Positions 17,087-26,835 of a DNA stretch of 64,000 bases are shown piece by piece; position 1 is the first letter of the stretch, and each line of letters opens with the position of its first letter. The stretch is from Proteiniclasticum ruminis (GTDB lineage: Bacteria > Bacillota > Clostridia > Clostridiales > Clostridiaceae): the NCBI RefSeq assembly GCF_900115135.1, contig NZ_FOVK01000007.1:62001-126000 (forward strand). The letters run 5' to 3'. Below the pieces are notes generated by a model. It was not told the origin of the DNA. It searched no databases and was given only the letters and a program-made list of their open reading frames with translations. The position numbers and the translations under genes were made by a program.

Positions 17087-20000
17087 TTAGTTTATACATA
17101 TTTCTTTAGAATTTTCGACGGAGTAGAGATAACTCTCTTTTACTTTTAGACCAGTTATGGATGATAACGCCTCACTGTAATAGTCCAGCTGTTCTTTATA
17201 CCGGTCGGTCAGCACCTTAGCAGCCTCTTTTTCTATAACACGGTCCGTCTTGTAGTCCACAATGACGAGCTCATCATTTTCTCGGAAATAGCTGTCTATG
17301 ACCCCAACTACCATAACTTCACTCTCGTCGAAATATAATATGAATTTCTGTTCTCTATACAGATTCCCGTCAAGTTCAGCCTTTTGCATTCTTTTTCCAA
17401 GACCACTTTCAAGGAATTGAAGAATCTTCCAAGGGTTCACCGCGGAGACTTCTTCTGCTGTCATAAGTTCTCGAAGGATAAGACTTTGAAGATCATTTTT
17501 GATTTCTTCCAGGGAGACACTTTGCAGTGAGATATACTGCATGGCTTTATGAAACGCGGTTCCTCTTTCGGTGGCCTTCAATCCTGTTTCCTTCATCAGA
17601 AATCGAGGTCTTTCCAAAAACTCCTCTTTGATGATGGGCTGTGTGTTCTCCGTCTCTTCGCCAAGAGCCCTCAGCTTCTTTAGCTCAGTCACCGAAATCT
17701 TTGATCCTCTGTTTGTATCTTTCTCATACTTGTATTGAAAAGCAAGCCTTTGCTGTACAAGAAATGCTGATGCAGGATCTCTGGTCTCATGCAGGGTGAA
17801 AACCCCTTCTTCTGTTCCTTCCTCCTCAATCTGGTCAAGCATTACACCTTCCTTCGTATGAACGATGAGCTGTAACGCCACATCCTTCCCAAAGGGGTAT
17901 CTCTCTCCATCCGCTCTGTTTTCCGAAAGCTGATGATGTTTCAAGAAGATACTCATCATCCAGTCCAGATAGGAAGACCCTTTTTCCACTTTTTCGGAAG
18001 ACAGTCTGAATGCTTCTCCCTGAGATAGCGTGGTCCATTTTTCCATGCTCTTTTCAAGATTCTTGACTTGACCTGTAATAATGAGCTTCTCCTTTGCTCT
18101 TGTGAGTGCTACATAAAGTATTCTCATCTCTTCTGAGAGACTTTCCAGGAGTCTTTTTCTTTTGATTCTCTCTCTGATAAATGTTGTGTTTTTGATATTT
18201 CTTTCCATATCCACATAACTTGGACCAAATCCTAAAGACTCATGAAGAATCATAGACTTATTCAGATCCATCTTGTTGAATCTTTTTGATGTGTGCACCA
18301 AAAAGACTACCGGAAATTCAAGCCCCTTCGATTTATGAATGGACATGATTCTCACCAGATTCTCATTTTCTCCCAGCATCTTCGCAGCACCATAGTCCCC
18401 TGAGCTCTTCTTAAGCTTATCGATGAATCGGATGAAGTTGAAGAGCCCTTTCAGGGTTGTTTCTTCAAACTGCCTGGCGCGTTGAAACAGCAGCTTCAGA
18501 TTCGCTTGCCTCTCCAATCCATCTGGCATGGCAGACACATAATCCAGATAGGATGTATCCGTATAGAGGTACCAAATAAACTCATCCAGCTTCATGAACC
18601 GGGACTTCAGCCGGTAAAGCTCCAACTTTTCCATAAAATCATTCACTTTTTCTGAAAGCTCTCTTTCAAAAGTTCCTTTATTTAGATTATGGAACAAGAA
18701 TTCATCTTTATGAACTTTTCTGATTTCCACAAGTTCTTCCTCGCTGAAGGAAAACAGTGGACTTCTTAATACGGAAAGAAGCGGAATATCCTGTAAGGGA
18801 TTATCAATCACCTTCAAAAGCGAAAGCATGGTTCTGATCTCAATGGTGTCAAAATATCCCGTTGAGCTGTCACTGTAAGAAGGAATGTTATTCTCATGCA
18901 GTGCCTCCAAAAAGATATTGGCCGTTCTGGATGTCGCTCTCATGAGTATCACAATATCCCGGTAGGTCACTGGTCTTTTACCCTTGATTTCTTTATCGAA
19001 AACGAGAAATCCGCTTTTGATAAGCTCATTGATTCTGCCTGCCACAAGCCGCGCTTCCACTTCAATGGATTTATATGCGGATAAATCCAGTTCCCCTTCC
19101 TCCTCTGTGTCCTCTTCTGAATCCTCCTGAGCACTCTTCTCCTCCAGAAGCAGCAGTTCCACAGGTTCTGCTTCATTGACCGCAGGCTCATCTCCCTCTG
19201 CTTCCTCGTAATAGGTCGCTCCATAGATAAGCGCTTCTTCCTTCGTGTATTCCAGCTCTCCAACCTTCTCGCTCATGAGTCCTTCAAAAATATAATTCAC
19301 CAGAGAAAGGATATTGTTCTGGCTTCTGAAGTTCTTGTAAAGCAGAATCTTCTTGCCTCTCTCATTTCCATCTTCGCTGTAGTTTTTATACTTATCCATG
19401 AAAAGCTCAGGTTTCGCCTGACGGAAGCGGTAGATACTCTGTTTCACGTCACCCACCATAAACACATTGGGTCTCTCTTCCTCTTTGCGGGAGACCATGG
19501 TGATCAGCACTTCCTGAACTTCATTGGAGTCCTGATACTCATCCACCAGCACATCTTCATACTTCTCTTTGTAAAATTTGGCCACATCAGAAGGTCCTAC
19601 CCTGCCGTTTTCTTCCACAGTCAGAATCTTCAGCGCCAGATGCTCCAGGTCTGAAAAATCCAAAAGACTCTTCTCACGCTTCTTCCGGCTGTACTTCTTC
19701 ATGAAAAGTTCAGTAAGGGACTTCAGCGCTTGAAGATGAGGGTAGATGACCTTCAGCATCGCCAGATGCTCTTCTTCCGTTTCCGCAAAGTAATTCGCTT
19801 TCAGACCTTTAACGGCATCTTTCACTTCATCGCGAAGGCCTTTGACCATATCAGCCAGGACTTTATCATACCCTTTCTTTCCACGTTTCAGTGTGGACCA
19901 TTTCAATCCCTCGAGATGATCCTTGATTTCATTGAAAGAAGGTTTAGTCTTCAGCATGGAGAGCAGTTCTTCCAGAAGGATCCTGTCCTCCCGCAGGGTT

Positions 20001-20743
20001 TCAGCATAGGGAAAAAGCAGCGCGTCGTCTACTGTTAAAGAAATGCCTTTATCAATATGGTTCAGATAAGGCTTAAGGGTTTCCTGGAGTTCTTCCATGA
20101 ACTCTGCCACCAAAGGGATCTCTGTGAAAGATTTCCCTGACACATCAAACAAAGAAACTTTCTCTTCCAGCCACTGATGAGGCCACGGATGGCTCATGAT
20201 GAAATGATAAAGAGTAAGAACCAGATCTCCAAGTTCTTTGTCATCCCGTTTGCCGCCATAGGCATCCACAAGAGAAATAAACTCTTTGCTGCCGATCTCA
20301 TAGGATTCTTCCAGAGCCTCTTCCAGAGCTTCTTCTCTCATGATGGCCCCTTCTGTTTCATCTGCAATTCTGAATCCAGGGTCCAGTCCGATTTCATGAA
20401 AATGGCTTCGAATCACTTCCAGACAAAAGGAATGAATGGTCATGATGCTGCTTCTGTTTAATAAGGTCAGCTGCTTTTCAAGATTTCTGTTACCTGAATC
20501 TTCTTCCAAAGCTTTGATCACCGCTTCTCCGATTCTTTCTCTCATTTCCGCGGCAGCTGCATTGGTAAAAGTCATCACAAGAAGCGCATCAATATCCACC
20601 TGATCCTTGGTGATTCTTTGAATGATTCGCTCTACTAGAACCGCCGTCTTCCCCGAGCCGGCCGCTGCAGAAACAAGAAGATTTGTATTTCTTGTTTCAA
20701 TGGCACTGAGCTGTTCTTTCGTCCACTGGTTACTCAACGGCAT
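17087..20743 (-). CDS. addA: ATP-dependent helicase/nuclease subunit A (AddA)
   Basis: A 1218-residue UvrD-type helicase with a C-terminal nuclease, the normal size of AddA. QWTKEQLSAIETR is the Q-motif region, SAAAGSGKTAVLVERI the Walker A motif (residues ~26-40), LLDFSDLEHLAL and VLVDEYQDSN the helicase core with Walker B, and ILYVALTRAKEKL motif VI. The nuclease active site VIVDYKTDRV lies near the C-terminus. With AddB it processes double-strand breaks at Chi sites for RecA loading. It starts 14 bases inside addB, so the subunits are translationally coupled. Confidence 0.97.
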   Translation of the reverse strand: MPLSNQWTKEQLSAIETRNTNLLVSAAAGSGKTAVLVERIIQRITKDQVDIDALLVMTFTNAAAAEMRERIGEAVIKALEEDSGNRNLEKQLTLLNRSSIMTIHSFCLEVIRSHFHEIGLDPGFRIADETEGAIMREEALEEALEESYEIGSKEFISLVDAYGGKRDDKELGDLVLTLYHFIMSHPWPHQWLEEKVSLFDVSGKSFTEIPLVAEFMEELQETLKPYLNHIDKGISLTVDDALLFPYAETLREDRILLEELLSMLKTKPSFNEIKDHLEGLKWSTLKRGKKGYDKVLADMVKGLRDEVKDAVKGLKANYFAETEEEHLAMLKVIYPHLQALKSLTELFMKKYSRKKREKSLLDFSDLEHLALKILTVEENGRVGPSDVAKFYKEKYEDVLVDEYQDSNEVQEVLITMVSRKEEERPNVFMVGDVKQSIYRFRQAKPELFMDKYKNYSEDGNERGKKILLYKNFRSQNNILSLVNYIFEGLMSEKVGELEYTKEEALIYGATYYEEAEGDEPAVNEAEPVELLLLEEKSAQEDSEEDTEEEGELDLSAYKSIEVEARLVAGRINELIKSGFLVFDKEIKGKRPVTYRDIVILMRATSRTANIFLEALHENNIPSYSDSSTGYFDTIEIRTMLSLLKVIDNPLQDIPLLSVLRSPLFSFSEEELVEIRKVHKDEFLFHNLNKGTFERELSEKVNDFMEKLELYRLKSRFMKLDEFIWYLYTDTSYLDYVSAMPDGLERQANLKLLFQRARQFEETTLKGLFNFIRFIDKLKKSSGDYGAAKMLGENENLVRIMSIHKSKGLEFPVVFLVHTSKRFNKMDLNKSMILHESLGFGPSYVDMERNIKNTTFIRERIKRKRLLESLSEEMRILYVALTRAKEKLIITGQVKNLEKSMEKWTTLSQGEAFRLSSEKVEKGSSYLDWMMSIFLKHHQLSENRADGERYPFGKDVALQLIVHTKEGVMLDQIEEEGTEEGVFTLHETRDPASAFLVQQRLAFQYKYEKDTNRGSKISVTELKKLRALGEETENTQPIIKEEFLERPRFLMKETGLKATERGTAFHKAMQYISLQSVSLEEIKNDLQSLILRELMTAEEVSAVNPWKILQFLESGLGKRMQKAELDGNLYREQKFILYFDESEVMVVGVIDSYFRENDELVIVDYKTDRVIEKEAAKVLTDRYKEQLDYYSEALSSITGLKVKESYLYSVENSKEICIN

Positions 20744-23700
20744 TCTCCCCTTTCTTCATTTTCTCCCATAGTTCTTCAATGGTCAGCGCCTTCAGATTTC
20801 TGTAATGATTCGCTTTTATTTTTCCATCAAACTGACAAATACTCTTATAGGTGCAATAGGTGCATGGAATCTTATCCTTATCCTTATAAGGCTGGATGGA
20901 AATATTGCCATCGAAGAGCTCTTTCAGAATTCTTCCAATGGTTTCCAAGACGTACTCACGTAGCACACCAAACTCCTGCTCTGTAAGAATGATCTCCTCA
21001 TTCTTCTCTTTCCTGTTGGAGGAAGAAACCACTTCTCCCTCTTTATTGATCTTTGCCGGTACCACCAGTGAGAATGTATCAATATCCTCATCCATGGATC
21101 GGATCACTTTGGCATCTTTAAGAAGAAGACCCTTGAGTCTTAAGTTCTCCAAAACCTTTCTTTCAATTTCCTCATCGGTCATTCTGACATTTCCGGAAAT
21201 CACCGGGTTATCCATTTTGAAATAAAGAACCGCACCTGGCACCGCCTTTTGGGACTGCAGACTCTCCCAGTTTCTAAGAACAACATCCAGGTAAACCAGC
21301 AGCTGCAGCTGAAGACCATAGAATACATCCTGGAGGGAAACATCTTTCGCAGAAGACTTATAGTCAATGATTCTGATATAGGCTTTTCCGTCCATTTCCA
21401 TGACATCGATTCGGTCAATTCTTCCCCGCAGCAGTGCATCCTCTCCAGTATCAGGAATTTCGATGGATAATGCCGGCAGCTTTTCTCCGTCTTTTCCGAA
21501 TCCAAGTTCATTGAACATGGGCACAAATTTCCCCTTAGCAATCTGAGCCGTAATGGTTTCTACTGAGCGGTTGATGATTTTCTTCACTTTTTCCCCCATA
21601 TGTTTGTATCGGGGAGAACTCTTGTAGATCGCATTTGTTTTTTCTATCGCTTCATCAACCAGACGATCCACAGCACTTCTGATATAGGTCTTGTCCACGG
21701 TAGACAGATCCCTCTCCATGCCCCTCAGATCCTCCGTAAACTGATCGATGACTTCATGCATCAGGGTACCCACATCTGGTGCTGTCACCTCATGCATGAC
21801 TCTATCTTTTGCTTTCAGTCCGTATTGGATATAATACGCAAAGGGACAGGACGTATAACGCTCAAGCCTTGAAACGCTCAGGTACAGCTGCTCGCCATAG
21901 AGTTCTTTTACAGAGGTTCTGGAAAGCTTCTCTGTTACATTGGTGTAGGAAAGGCCTTCTCTTGAGATCTTCAGACGCCTGCTGAACTTCTCATGATCTT
22001 GAAACCACTGATACACTTCACCCCAAAGAGGATTCACTTCATCCCCTTGGTAGTTTCTTCTCATCTCTTTAATGAGTTCATTGAAGGTAGCCACTTTACT
22101 TTCCACTTCCTCCAGCGTTCCACTTTTTCTGTCCATTGGATTCACATACGCATTCTCCACGAGTTTTGGAAAGAGCTTTTTCATACGCCCAATGACCAGG
22201 GATGGTCTTTGGGACTTTCCGTCCAGATCCGACCCCGGATAGGAAATGGCTAAAAAGTCTCTCGGAATAGAAAATGCAGTGTACACTAAAAACTGCTCGT
22301 ATACAGAACGCAGCTTTGAATCCACAAGAAAATTCAGACCTTCCGCCTTCAGTTTCTCCAGATCATGGTCCGTAATGATTCCTTCATCTGAGACCGTTTT
22401 GGGGAAAACTCCATCGTTCACTCCAAGAATATACAGACCTCTGATGTTATCACTTTTTACTCTGGCCACATCTCCAAGGATCACCTGGTCCAACGTCAGC
22501 GGAATGAGGGCAATTTTATGGCTGACCATGGCTTGCTGAAGAATGTCTCCATATACTTCCAACGACAATTTTTCGTTTCCGAGCACCTCCACCAGATCGT
22601 CAAAGATGGTGATAAGTCCTTTGAGGGTCTCTTCATGCTCTTTCAGAACTTCCAAATCCTTAAGGGATGAAACAAAACCCAGGGAGCGGCTCAAGACACC
22701 ATGCTCCTCTAGATGCTCATAAAGTGCGGCGGAAATCCCCTCTGCGGTGGATGCATTCTCCAGCTGAACTCGCAAAGGCTGATACACAGAAGCTATTTTT
22801 TCTCTGATTTCGTTGGTCTTTTGCAGATACTCCGCCTTCATCTCCTCGGGCACAATATTCGGGTATGGATAAACAAAAGGTTTTTCATAGGTTCCACCCT
22901 TTATTCCATTCGCAAGAACGTAGTTTTCCAAAAGGTCCACTTCTTCTTTCTCCAAATGAGAGAGGCCAGTTTTAAGCAGCTTGAACAGGGCATCGTAGGT
23001 GAACCCTTCTTTGGCAATATCCACCAAAGCCAAAATATATTGAGAAATAGGACTTCCATCCATTTCCCTTCTTTTATCCAGAAATACTGGAATCTCATGT
23101 TCACGGAAAACGGAGATCAGTATACTCTCATACGCATCAATATTTCTGCAAAGAATCGCTAAATCACGGTATCTCAGCGTATCATCCTCCCGGACTCTTC
23201 TACGGATGTCCAGTGCGATCTTTTCCACCTCATCATAGCTGTTCTGGGCTTTGTAGATGGAAAGAGACCGAGGCACCTCTTTGTAGGTTTTATTGGGATA
23301 TCTGAAATACTCCCGCTCCAGATGAGCCAGCTCCTGATTCTCCCTGAATCTCAACGGTACTTCCTCTACAAGAATCAGGGGCTTTTCGATGGAGACCTGA
23401 GCTCTTTCAGCAGCCTGAAAGAGTTTATCTTCCGTATCTTTTGTAATCTGGAATACATCTCCCGTTTCTCCATCCTTATCCATGGTCAGCGTCATCACAA
23501 CCCGCTTCACATTCCTCATAAGATGCTCAATGAAACTCAGCTGTACAAGAGAAAAATCATTGAACTCATCAATGAACACCTCTGCATTCTTCAGAAAATC
23601 AGCCTTGTCCATCCGCTCTCCAGCAAAGGTCATTTCATCCATGGAATCCACATGACCTTTATGGACTTCTTTCTCGTAAGTTTCAAAAAAAAGAAGGATA

Positions 23701-24170
23701 TCACCAAACTTCTGAATGAGTTCTGCATCTCCCGATGACACCACAGCTTCTCTCAGTTTTTCTGGATCCAGATTGTTACGTTTCATCTCATCCGCAAGAT
23801 TCTTAGCCAGTTCCACAAATCCAGGTTTTCTTGCCACGTTCCGGAAAAGAACAAGGTCTTCTTCCACATCCGTCAAAGTCTTTGTCATGAGCATACTCTT
23901 TCCCAGATCTGAAATCAGATTATGGGTAGCCCCACCTGCGTTCTGAAGTATTTTGCGGATCATGGTAGAAAAACTGTAGACAGTGACGTGAAACACATTT
24001 TCCTTGCCCAGTTCTTTCAATAGCTTCTGCTCTGCACGGAATGTATACTGATCCGGCACCAGAAGAATCATGCTTCTTTCAGGGACCTCTTTCCTTCTTC
24101 TCTTGATTTCCTCGTATATTTCTCGGGTTTTGCCACTTCCTCCACGTCCGTAGATCAGTTTAAAACTCAC
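20730..24170 (-). CDS. addB: ATP-dependent nuclease subunit B (AddB)
   Basis: An 1146-residue partner of AddA. GRGGSGKTREIYEEI at the N-terminus is the Walker A motif of the inactivated helicase half. The C-terminal RecB-type nuclease has RIIDYKSSAK as active-site region. The iron-sulfur staple is visible as SCPFAYY (first Cys) and CTYCTYKSIC (C-x2-C-x5-C) near the C-terminus, the spacing described for AddB. It comes first in the operon, with addA following. No LexA-like box is evident in the 260 bases upstream. Confidence 0.97.
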   Translation of the reverse strand: MSFKLIYGRGGSGKTREIYEEIKRRRKEVPERSMILLVPDQYTFRAEQKLLKELGKENVFHVTVYSFSTMIRKILQNAGGATHNLISDLGKSMLMTKTLTDVEEDLVLFRNVARKPGFVELAKNLADEMKRNNLDPEKLREAVVSSGDAELIQKFGDILLFFETYEKEVHKGHVDSMDEMTFAGERMDKADFLKNAEVFIDEFNDFSLVQLSFIEHLMRNVKRVVMTLTMDKDGETGDVFQITKDTEDKLFQAAERAQVSIEKPLILVEEVPLRFRENQELAHLEREYFRYPNKTYKEVPRSLSIYKAQNSYDEVEKIALDIRRRVREDDTLRYRDLAILCRNIDAYESILISVFREHEIPVFLDKRREMDGSPISQYILALVDIAKEGFTYDALFKLLKTGLSHLEKEEVDLLENYVLANGIKGGTYEKPFVYPYPNIVPEEMKAEYLQKTNEIREKIASVYQPLRVQLENASTAEGISAALYEHLEEHGVLSRSLGFVSSLKDLEVLKEHEETLKGLITIFDDLVEVLGNEKLSLEVYGDILQQAMVSHKIALIPLTLDQVILGDVARVKSDNIRGLYILGVNDGVFPKTVSDEGIITDHDLEKLKAEGLNFLVDSKLRSVYEQFLVYTAFSIPRDFLAISYPGSDLDGKSQRPSLVIGRMKKLFPKLVENAYVNPMDRKSGTLEEVESKVATFNELIKEMRRNYQGDEVNPLWGEVYQWFQDHEKFSRRLKISREGLSYTNVTEKLSRTSVKELYGEQLYLSVSRLERYTSCPFAYYIQYGLKAKDRVMHEVTAPDVGTLMHEVIDQFTEDLRGMERDLSTVDKTYIRSAVDRLVDEAIEKTNAIYKSSPRYKHMGEKVKKIINRSVETITAQIAKGKFVPMFNELGFGKDGEKLPALSIEIPDTGEDALLRGRIDRIDVMEMDGKAYIRIIDYKSSAKDVSLQDVFYGLQLQLLVYLDVVLRNWESLQSQKAVPGAVLYFKMDNPVISGNVRMTDEEIERKVLENLRLKGLLLKDAKVIRSMDEDIDTFSLVVPAKINKEGEVVSSSNRKEKNEEIILTEQEFGVLREYVLETIGRILKELFDGNISIQPYKDKDKIPCTYCTYKSICQFDGKIKANHYRNLKALTIEELWEKMKKGENAVE

Positions 24171-24364
24171 AAAACCACCCCTTTCTCATTTTTATCATTT
24201 AGTCCATTATACTATAAGAGGTATCCCAAAATACGTACACAAATACACCTGATTGGAATACATTTTAATCAGGACGTGACCCTTCCCACTTCTCACCCTC
24301 TAACTGATTCATCTCAGAGAGGCATCTCAGATGCATGTCCGAAATACAGAATGCCCAATTTCTA

Positions 24365-24394
24365 TTGACAGTTGGTCCTTCGCCTTGCTATAAT
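24365..24394 (+). promoter_or_regulatory. Promoter of tRNA-Ser(GCT)
   Basis: Consensus TTGACA (24365-24370), an 18-base spacer and TATAAT (24389-24394), about 40 bases before the tRNA. Confidence 0.85.
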
Positions 24395-24433
24395 GTGTTT
24401 TGTGGTAATTGAATATTAGATTACTTCGGTTGT

Positions 24434-24524
24434 GGAGAACTACTCAAGAGGCCGAAGAGGCGCCCCTGCTAAGGGCGTAGGTCGGGTAACCGGCGCGAGG
24501 GTTCAAATCCCTCGTTCTCCGCCA
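24434..24524 (+). tRNA. tRNA-Ser (anticodon GCT)
   Basis: A 91-nt class II tRNA with long variable arm and encoded CCA: acceptor GGAGAAC/GTTCTCC, anticodon stem CGCCC/GGGCG, loop CTGCTAA with GCT at 24468-24470. Discriminator base is G, as usual for Ser. Confidence 0.96.
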
Positions 24525-24525
24525 T

Positions 24526-24575
24526 ATTAAAGTCATGTATTAGTTTGAAACTAATACATGACTTTAATTATTTTA
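24526..24575 (+). terminator. Terminator after tRNA-Ser(GCT)
   Basis: A perfect inverted repeat with roughly 20-bp arms (24526-24546 and 24548-24568) follows the CCA directly, then a T-rich tail. The effective loop is GTTTGAAAC-like and small. Confidence 0.85.
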
Positions 24576-24633
24576 TCTGATAGTTTTAGTGAAATTATCT
24601 TTTACTTTCAACGTTATGAACTGGAGAAAATAG

Positions 24634-25098
24634 ATGAGTGATCATTACAGTATTAGACCAGCAACTGAAAAAGATGAATCAGATATGATAAACTTATCAA
24701 GAATCATAGCAGATCACTATACTCGTTCATACCTTGGCGATGAAGTTGTCGACTGGTATATTAATAGCGGAAATTGTGATTCAGATATAAGAAAAGGGCT
24801 AAAGAATTCCACACTGCTTCTTCTTGATGAAAAAATCATTGGTATTATGACTTGGCATGAGAATCAGCTGCAAGGTTTTATGATTGATCCTTACTATCAT
24901 GGTACAGGTGCCGCTCAATATTTTTGCAATCAGATCATTCCAGAGAAACTTGCTTTATATAATGAGCTCCATTTAGAATGTTTTGATAAAAATCATAGGG
25001 GCATTTCTTTTTATAAAAAAAATGGCTGGAAAGAATATGGACGTCTCAAAGATGAACTGATACACGGGTACAGAATTTTCCTTAAATTGGAAAAATAA
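24634..25098 (+). CDS. GNAT-family N-acetyltransferase
   Basis: A 154-residue acetyltransferase. YSIRPATEKDESDMINLSRI is the standard GNAT first strand and helix; the acetyl-CoA binding motif A is present as QGFMIDPYYHGTGAAQYF (R/Q-x-x-G-x-G/A variant), and LHLECFDKNHRGISFYKKNGW is the motif B region (N-x-x-x-x-x-FYxKxGF type). Substrate unknown. The gene is more AT-rich than its neighbours and directly follows a tRNA gene and its terminator, a common acquisition site. AGAAAATAG-ATG gives only a weak ribosome binding site (CTGGAGA). Confidence 0.82.
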   Translation: MSDHYSIRPATEKDESDMINLSRIIADHYTRSYLGDEVVDWYINSGNCDSDIRKGLKNSTLLLLDEKIIGIMTWHENQLQGFMIDPYYHGTGAAQYFCNQIIPEKLALYNELHLECFDKNHRGISFYKKNGWKEYGRLKDELIHGYRIFLKLEK

Positions 25099-25173
25099 CA
25101 AACACTTCGTGTGGTTACGATCCGCCAGCCTTAGGACTTACCTGCTGTGCAAACTCGTCTATATATCTATAAA

Positions 25174-25217
25174 AAAGCCACCTGTATGGAGCAGTAAATC
25201 ACTCCTTCAGGTGGCTT
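25174..25217 (-). terminator. Terminator of the ribokinase gene
   Basis: AAAGCCACCTG (25174-25184) pairs with CAGGTGGCTTT (25207-25217); on the minus strand the hairpin is followed by a T run (A run at 25171-25176). Confidence 0.88.
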
Positions 25218-25230
25218 TCAGATTTTCAGT

Positions 25231-26151
25231 TTAGCTCTGAGCACTTAAGAAAGCTTCAATTTCTTCCTTCGTAGGAAGTGATGGCTGTGCGCCCAGCTTT
25301 GTGCAGGTAAGAGCTCCAGCAGCATTGGCAACCATAGCCGCCTCTCTAAGATCCTTTGTTTCCACGAAGGCTTTCGCCAGGACACCTGTGAAAGCATCTC
25401 CTGCAGCAGTTGGATCTACGGCATTGATCTTGAATGGAGGGACGATTTCATCATATTCTTCTCCATAGAGGTAGGATCCATTAGCGCCCATCTTCAGCAC
25501 AATATACTTCGCTCCATTTCTTTCTTTTAGAAGCTTTGCCGCCTCTCGTGCACTTTCATGGTCCTTGGGGTAAATTCCAACCAATGCTTCTGTTTCCGTC
25601 TCATTAGGAGAAAGAATCGTTACTGGTGGGAGACCTTCCAGGTCGTACTTTTGTGCAGGACCTGCATCAAGAACCGTGATAATGCCCTTCTCATTGGCAA
25701 TTTCTATTGCTCTCTTGTTTGTTTCGAAAGGAATCTCAAACTGCAGAAGCACTGCGTCAAAGGGATCTTGAAATGCCTCTTCCAGCTGATCTGGAGGTGT
25801 TTTCATATTGGCACCCGGGAAAATGATCAGTCTGTTCTGGCCACTGTCTTCCAGAGTAATGGCAACAAATCCAGTGTTGGCTCCTTCTCTTTCAATGACA
25901 TGGTCTGTTTTAATTCCCGCTTCCTTCCATTTGTCCAGCAGATACTGTCCATTTGCATCTTTTCCAACCGTTGAATAGCAGGCAACCTCTGCTCCTGCTC
26001 TTCTTGCTGCAACAGCAGCATTACTGCCTTTACCACCAGGTGCATTGCTGTAATCGTGGCCCAGAACACTTTCACTTGGTTTAGGCGCTCTTTCACAGCG
26101 TAAAATCAGATCCATCATGACACTTCCAACCATCAGTATACGTGCAGACAT
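25231..26151 (-). CDS. rbsK: Ribokinase (PfkB family)
   Basis: A 306-residue PfkB-fold sugar kinase that phosphorylates ribose with ATP. GGKGSNAAVAARRAGA is PfkB signature 1 (sugar-binding G-G-K-G-x-N), and DPTAAGDAFTGVLA is signature 2 with the catalytic Asp in A-A-G-D. Length is typical of RbsK (about 300). It is a lone gene with its own terminator; no ribose transporter is adjacent, so it may serve nucleoside or ribose salvage. Other PfkB sugar kinases are possible but the motif set is closest to ribokinase. Confidence 0.88.
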   Translation of the reverse strand: MSARILMVGSVMMDLILRCERAPKPSESVLGHDYSNAPGGKGSNAAVAARRAGAEVACYSTVGKDANGQYLLDKWKEAGIKTDHVIEREGANTGFVAITLEDSGQNRLIIFPGANMKTPPDQLEEAFQDPFDAVLLQFEIPFETNKRAIEIANEKGIITVLDAGPAQKYDLEGLPPVTILSPNETETEALVGIYPKDHESAREAAKLLKERNGAKYIVLKMGANGSYLYGEEYDEIVPPFKINAVDPTAAGDAFTGVLAKAFVETKDLREAAMVANAAGALTCTKLGAQPSLPTKEEIEAFLSAQS

Positions 26152-26478
26152 TTTACTCCCTCCTAAAAAATAATATTCACTTTGGCTTTACAGTATCATA
26201 ATGAGAAATTTCCGTCAATTTGCGGTTTTCTGTCAGATTAGGTGCGCCGCTGATGGAAAACACCTGTCTCTCATTGGAATGCAAGCATTCCAGCAACTCA
26301 GAGCTTTTCTGTTGGTCTGCTTCCAGGTTTTGGACACAGAAATTTTATATCTTACAGTACCAAATACCGCACGATTCAATAAAACATACTAATTTGTGAT
26401 TTTTCATGCAGGAATTACCGCTATGATGCTCCCTGAAAACCTTTTGATTTTTTAAAATGATAATTAAAAATAAAAAAC
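26152..26478. other. Intergenic region between rbsK and the T-box leader
   Basis: No gene is supported. It holds the divergent upstream regions of rbsK and the ABC operon. TGGAATGCAAGCATTCCA at 26275-26292 is a perfect 8-bp inverted repeat with a two-base centre, 124 bases upstream of rbsK, the size expected of a repressor operator. The right half is very AT-rich. Confidence 0.5.
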
Positions 26479-26507
26479 TTGCATTATTTTTTTAGGCGTT
26501 GTAAGAT
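26479..26507 (+). promoter_or_regulatory. Promoter of the T-box-controlled ABC operon
   Basis: TTGCAT (26479-26484), a 17-base spacer and TAAGAT (26502-26507), placing the start of transcription near 26514, just before the T-box leader. Confidence 0.65.
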
Positions 26508-26513
26508 GACAAC

Positions 26514-26797
26514 AATAATTTAACTGCGTTGAAAAGAAATAGTATCTTATGCAAAGCTATCAGAGAGTTTTTGGTTGGTGTGAAAAAACAGTGGCGCATT
26601 TGGGAACACATCTTTGAGCTGTACCTGCAAAATTTCTAAAGAAAGAGTAGTGGGTGCCGGGAATCCTTGTCATCCGTTACCAAGACTAGAGTATGATTGT
26701 ACTCGATGAGGTCAGGCGCCGTGAGGTGTTTGATGAAATAAGGTGGAACCACGAAGAGATATCGTCCTTAGTCAATTTTGACTAAGGACTTTTTTTC
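26514..26797 (+). promoter_or_regulatory. T-box riboswitch leader (probable His specifier, Thr alternative)
   Basis: The leader shows stem I landmarks (AGAGAG, GGTTGGTGTGA), the T-box sequence AAGGTGGAACCACG (26740-26753) and a terminator with an 11-bp stem GTCCTTAGTCA/TGACTAAGGAC (26764-26789) plus seven T. Uncharged tRNA would stabilise the antiterminator and switch on the ABC operon. In GGGAACACATCTTTGAG the codon aligned with the glyQS and serS leaders is CAC (26607-26609), giving histidine. However, the TGGA bulge would pair with a tRNA having U73; tRNA-His normally has C73, while tRNA-Thr in this genome has U73, so ACA (Thr) one base to the left remains possible. Confidence 0.9.
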
Positions 26798-26835
26798 TTT
26801 CAAAGAAGTTAAATCAAAAAAAGGAGGAAACTATC

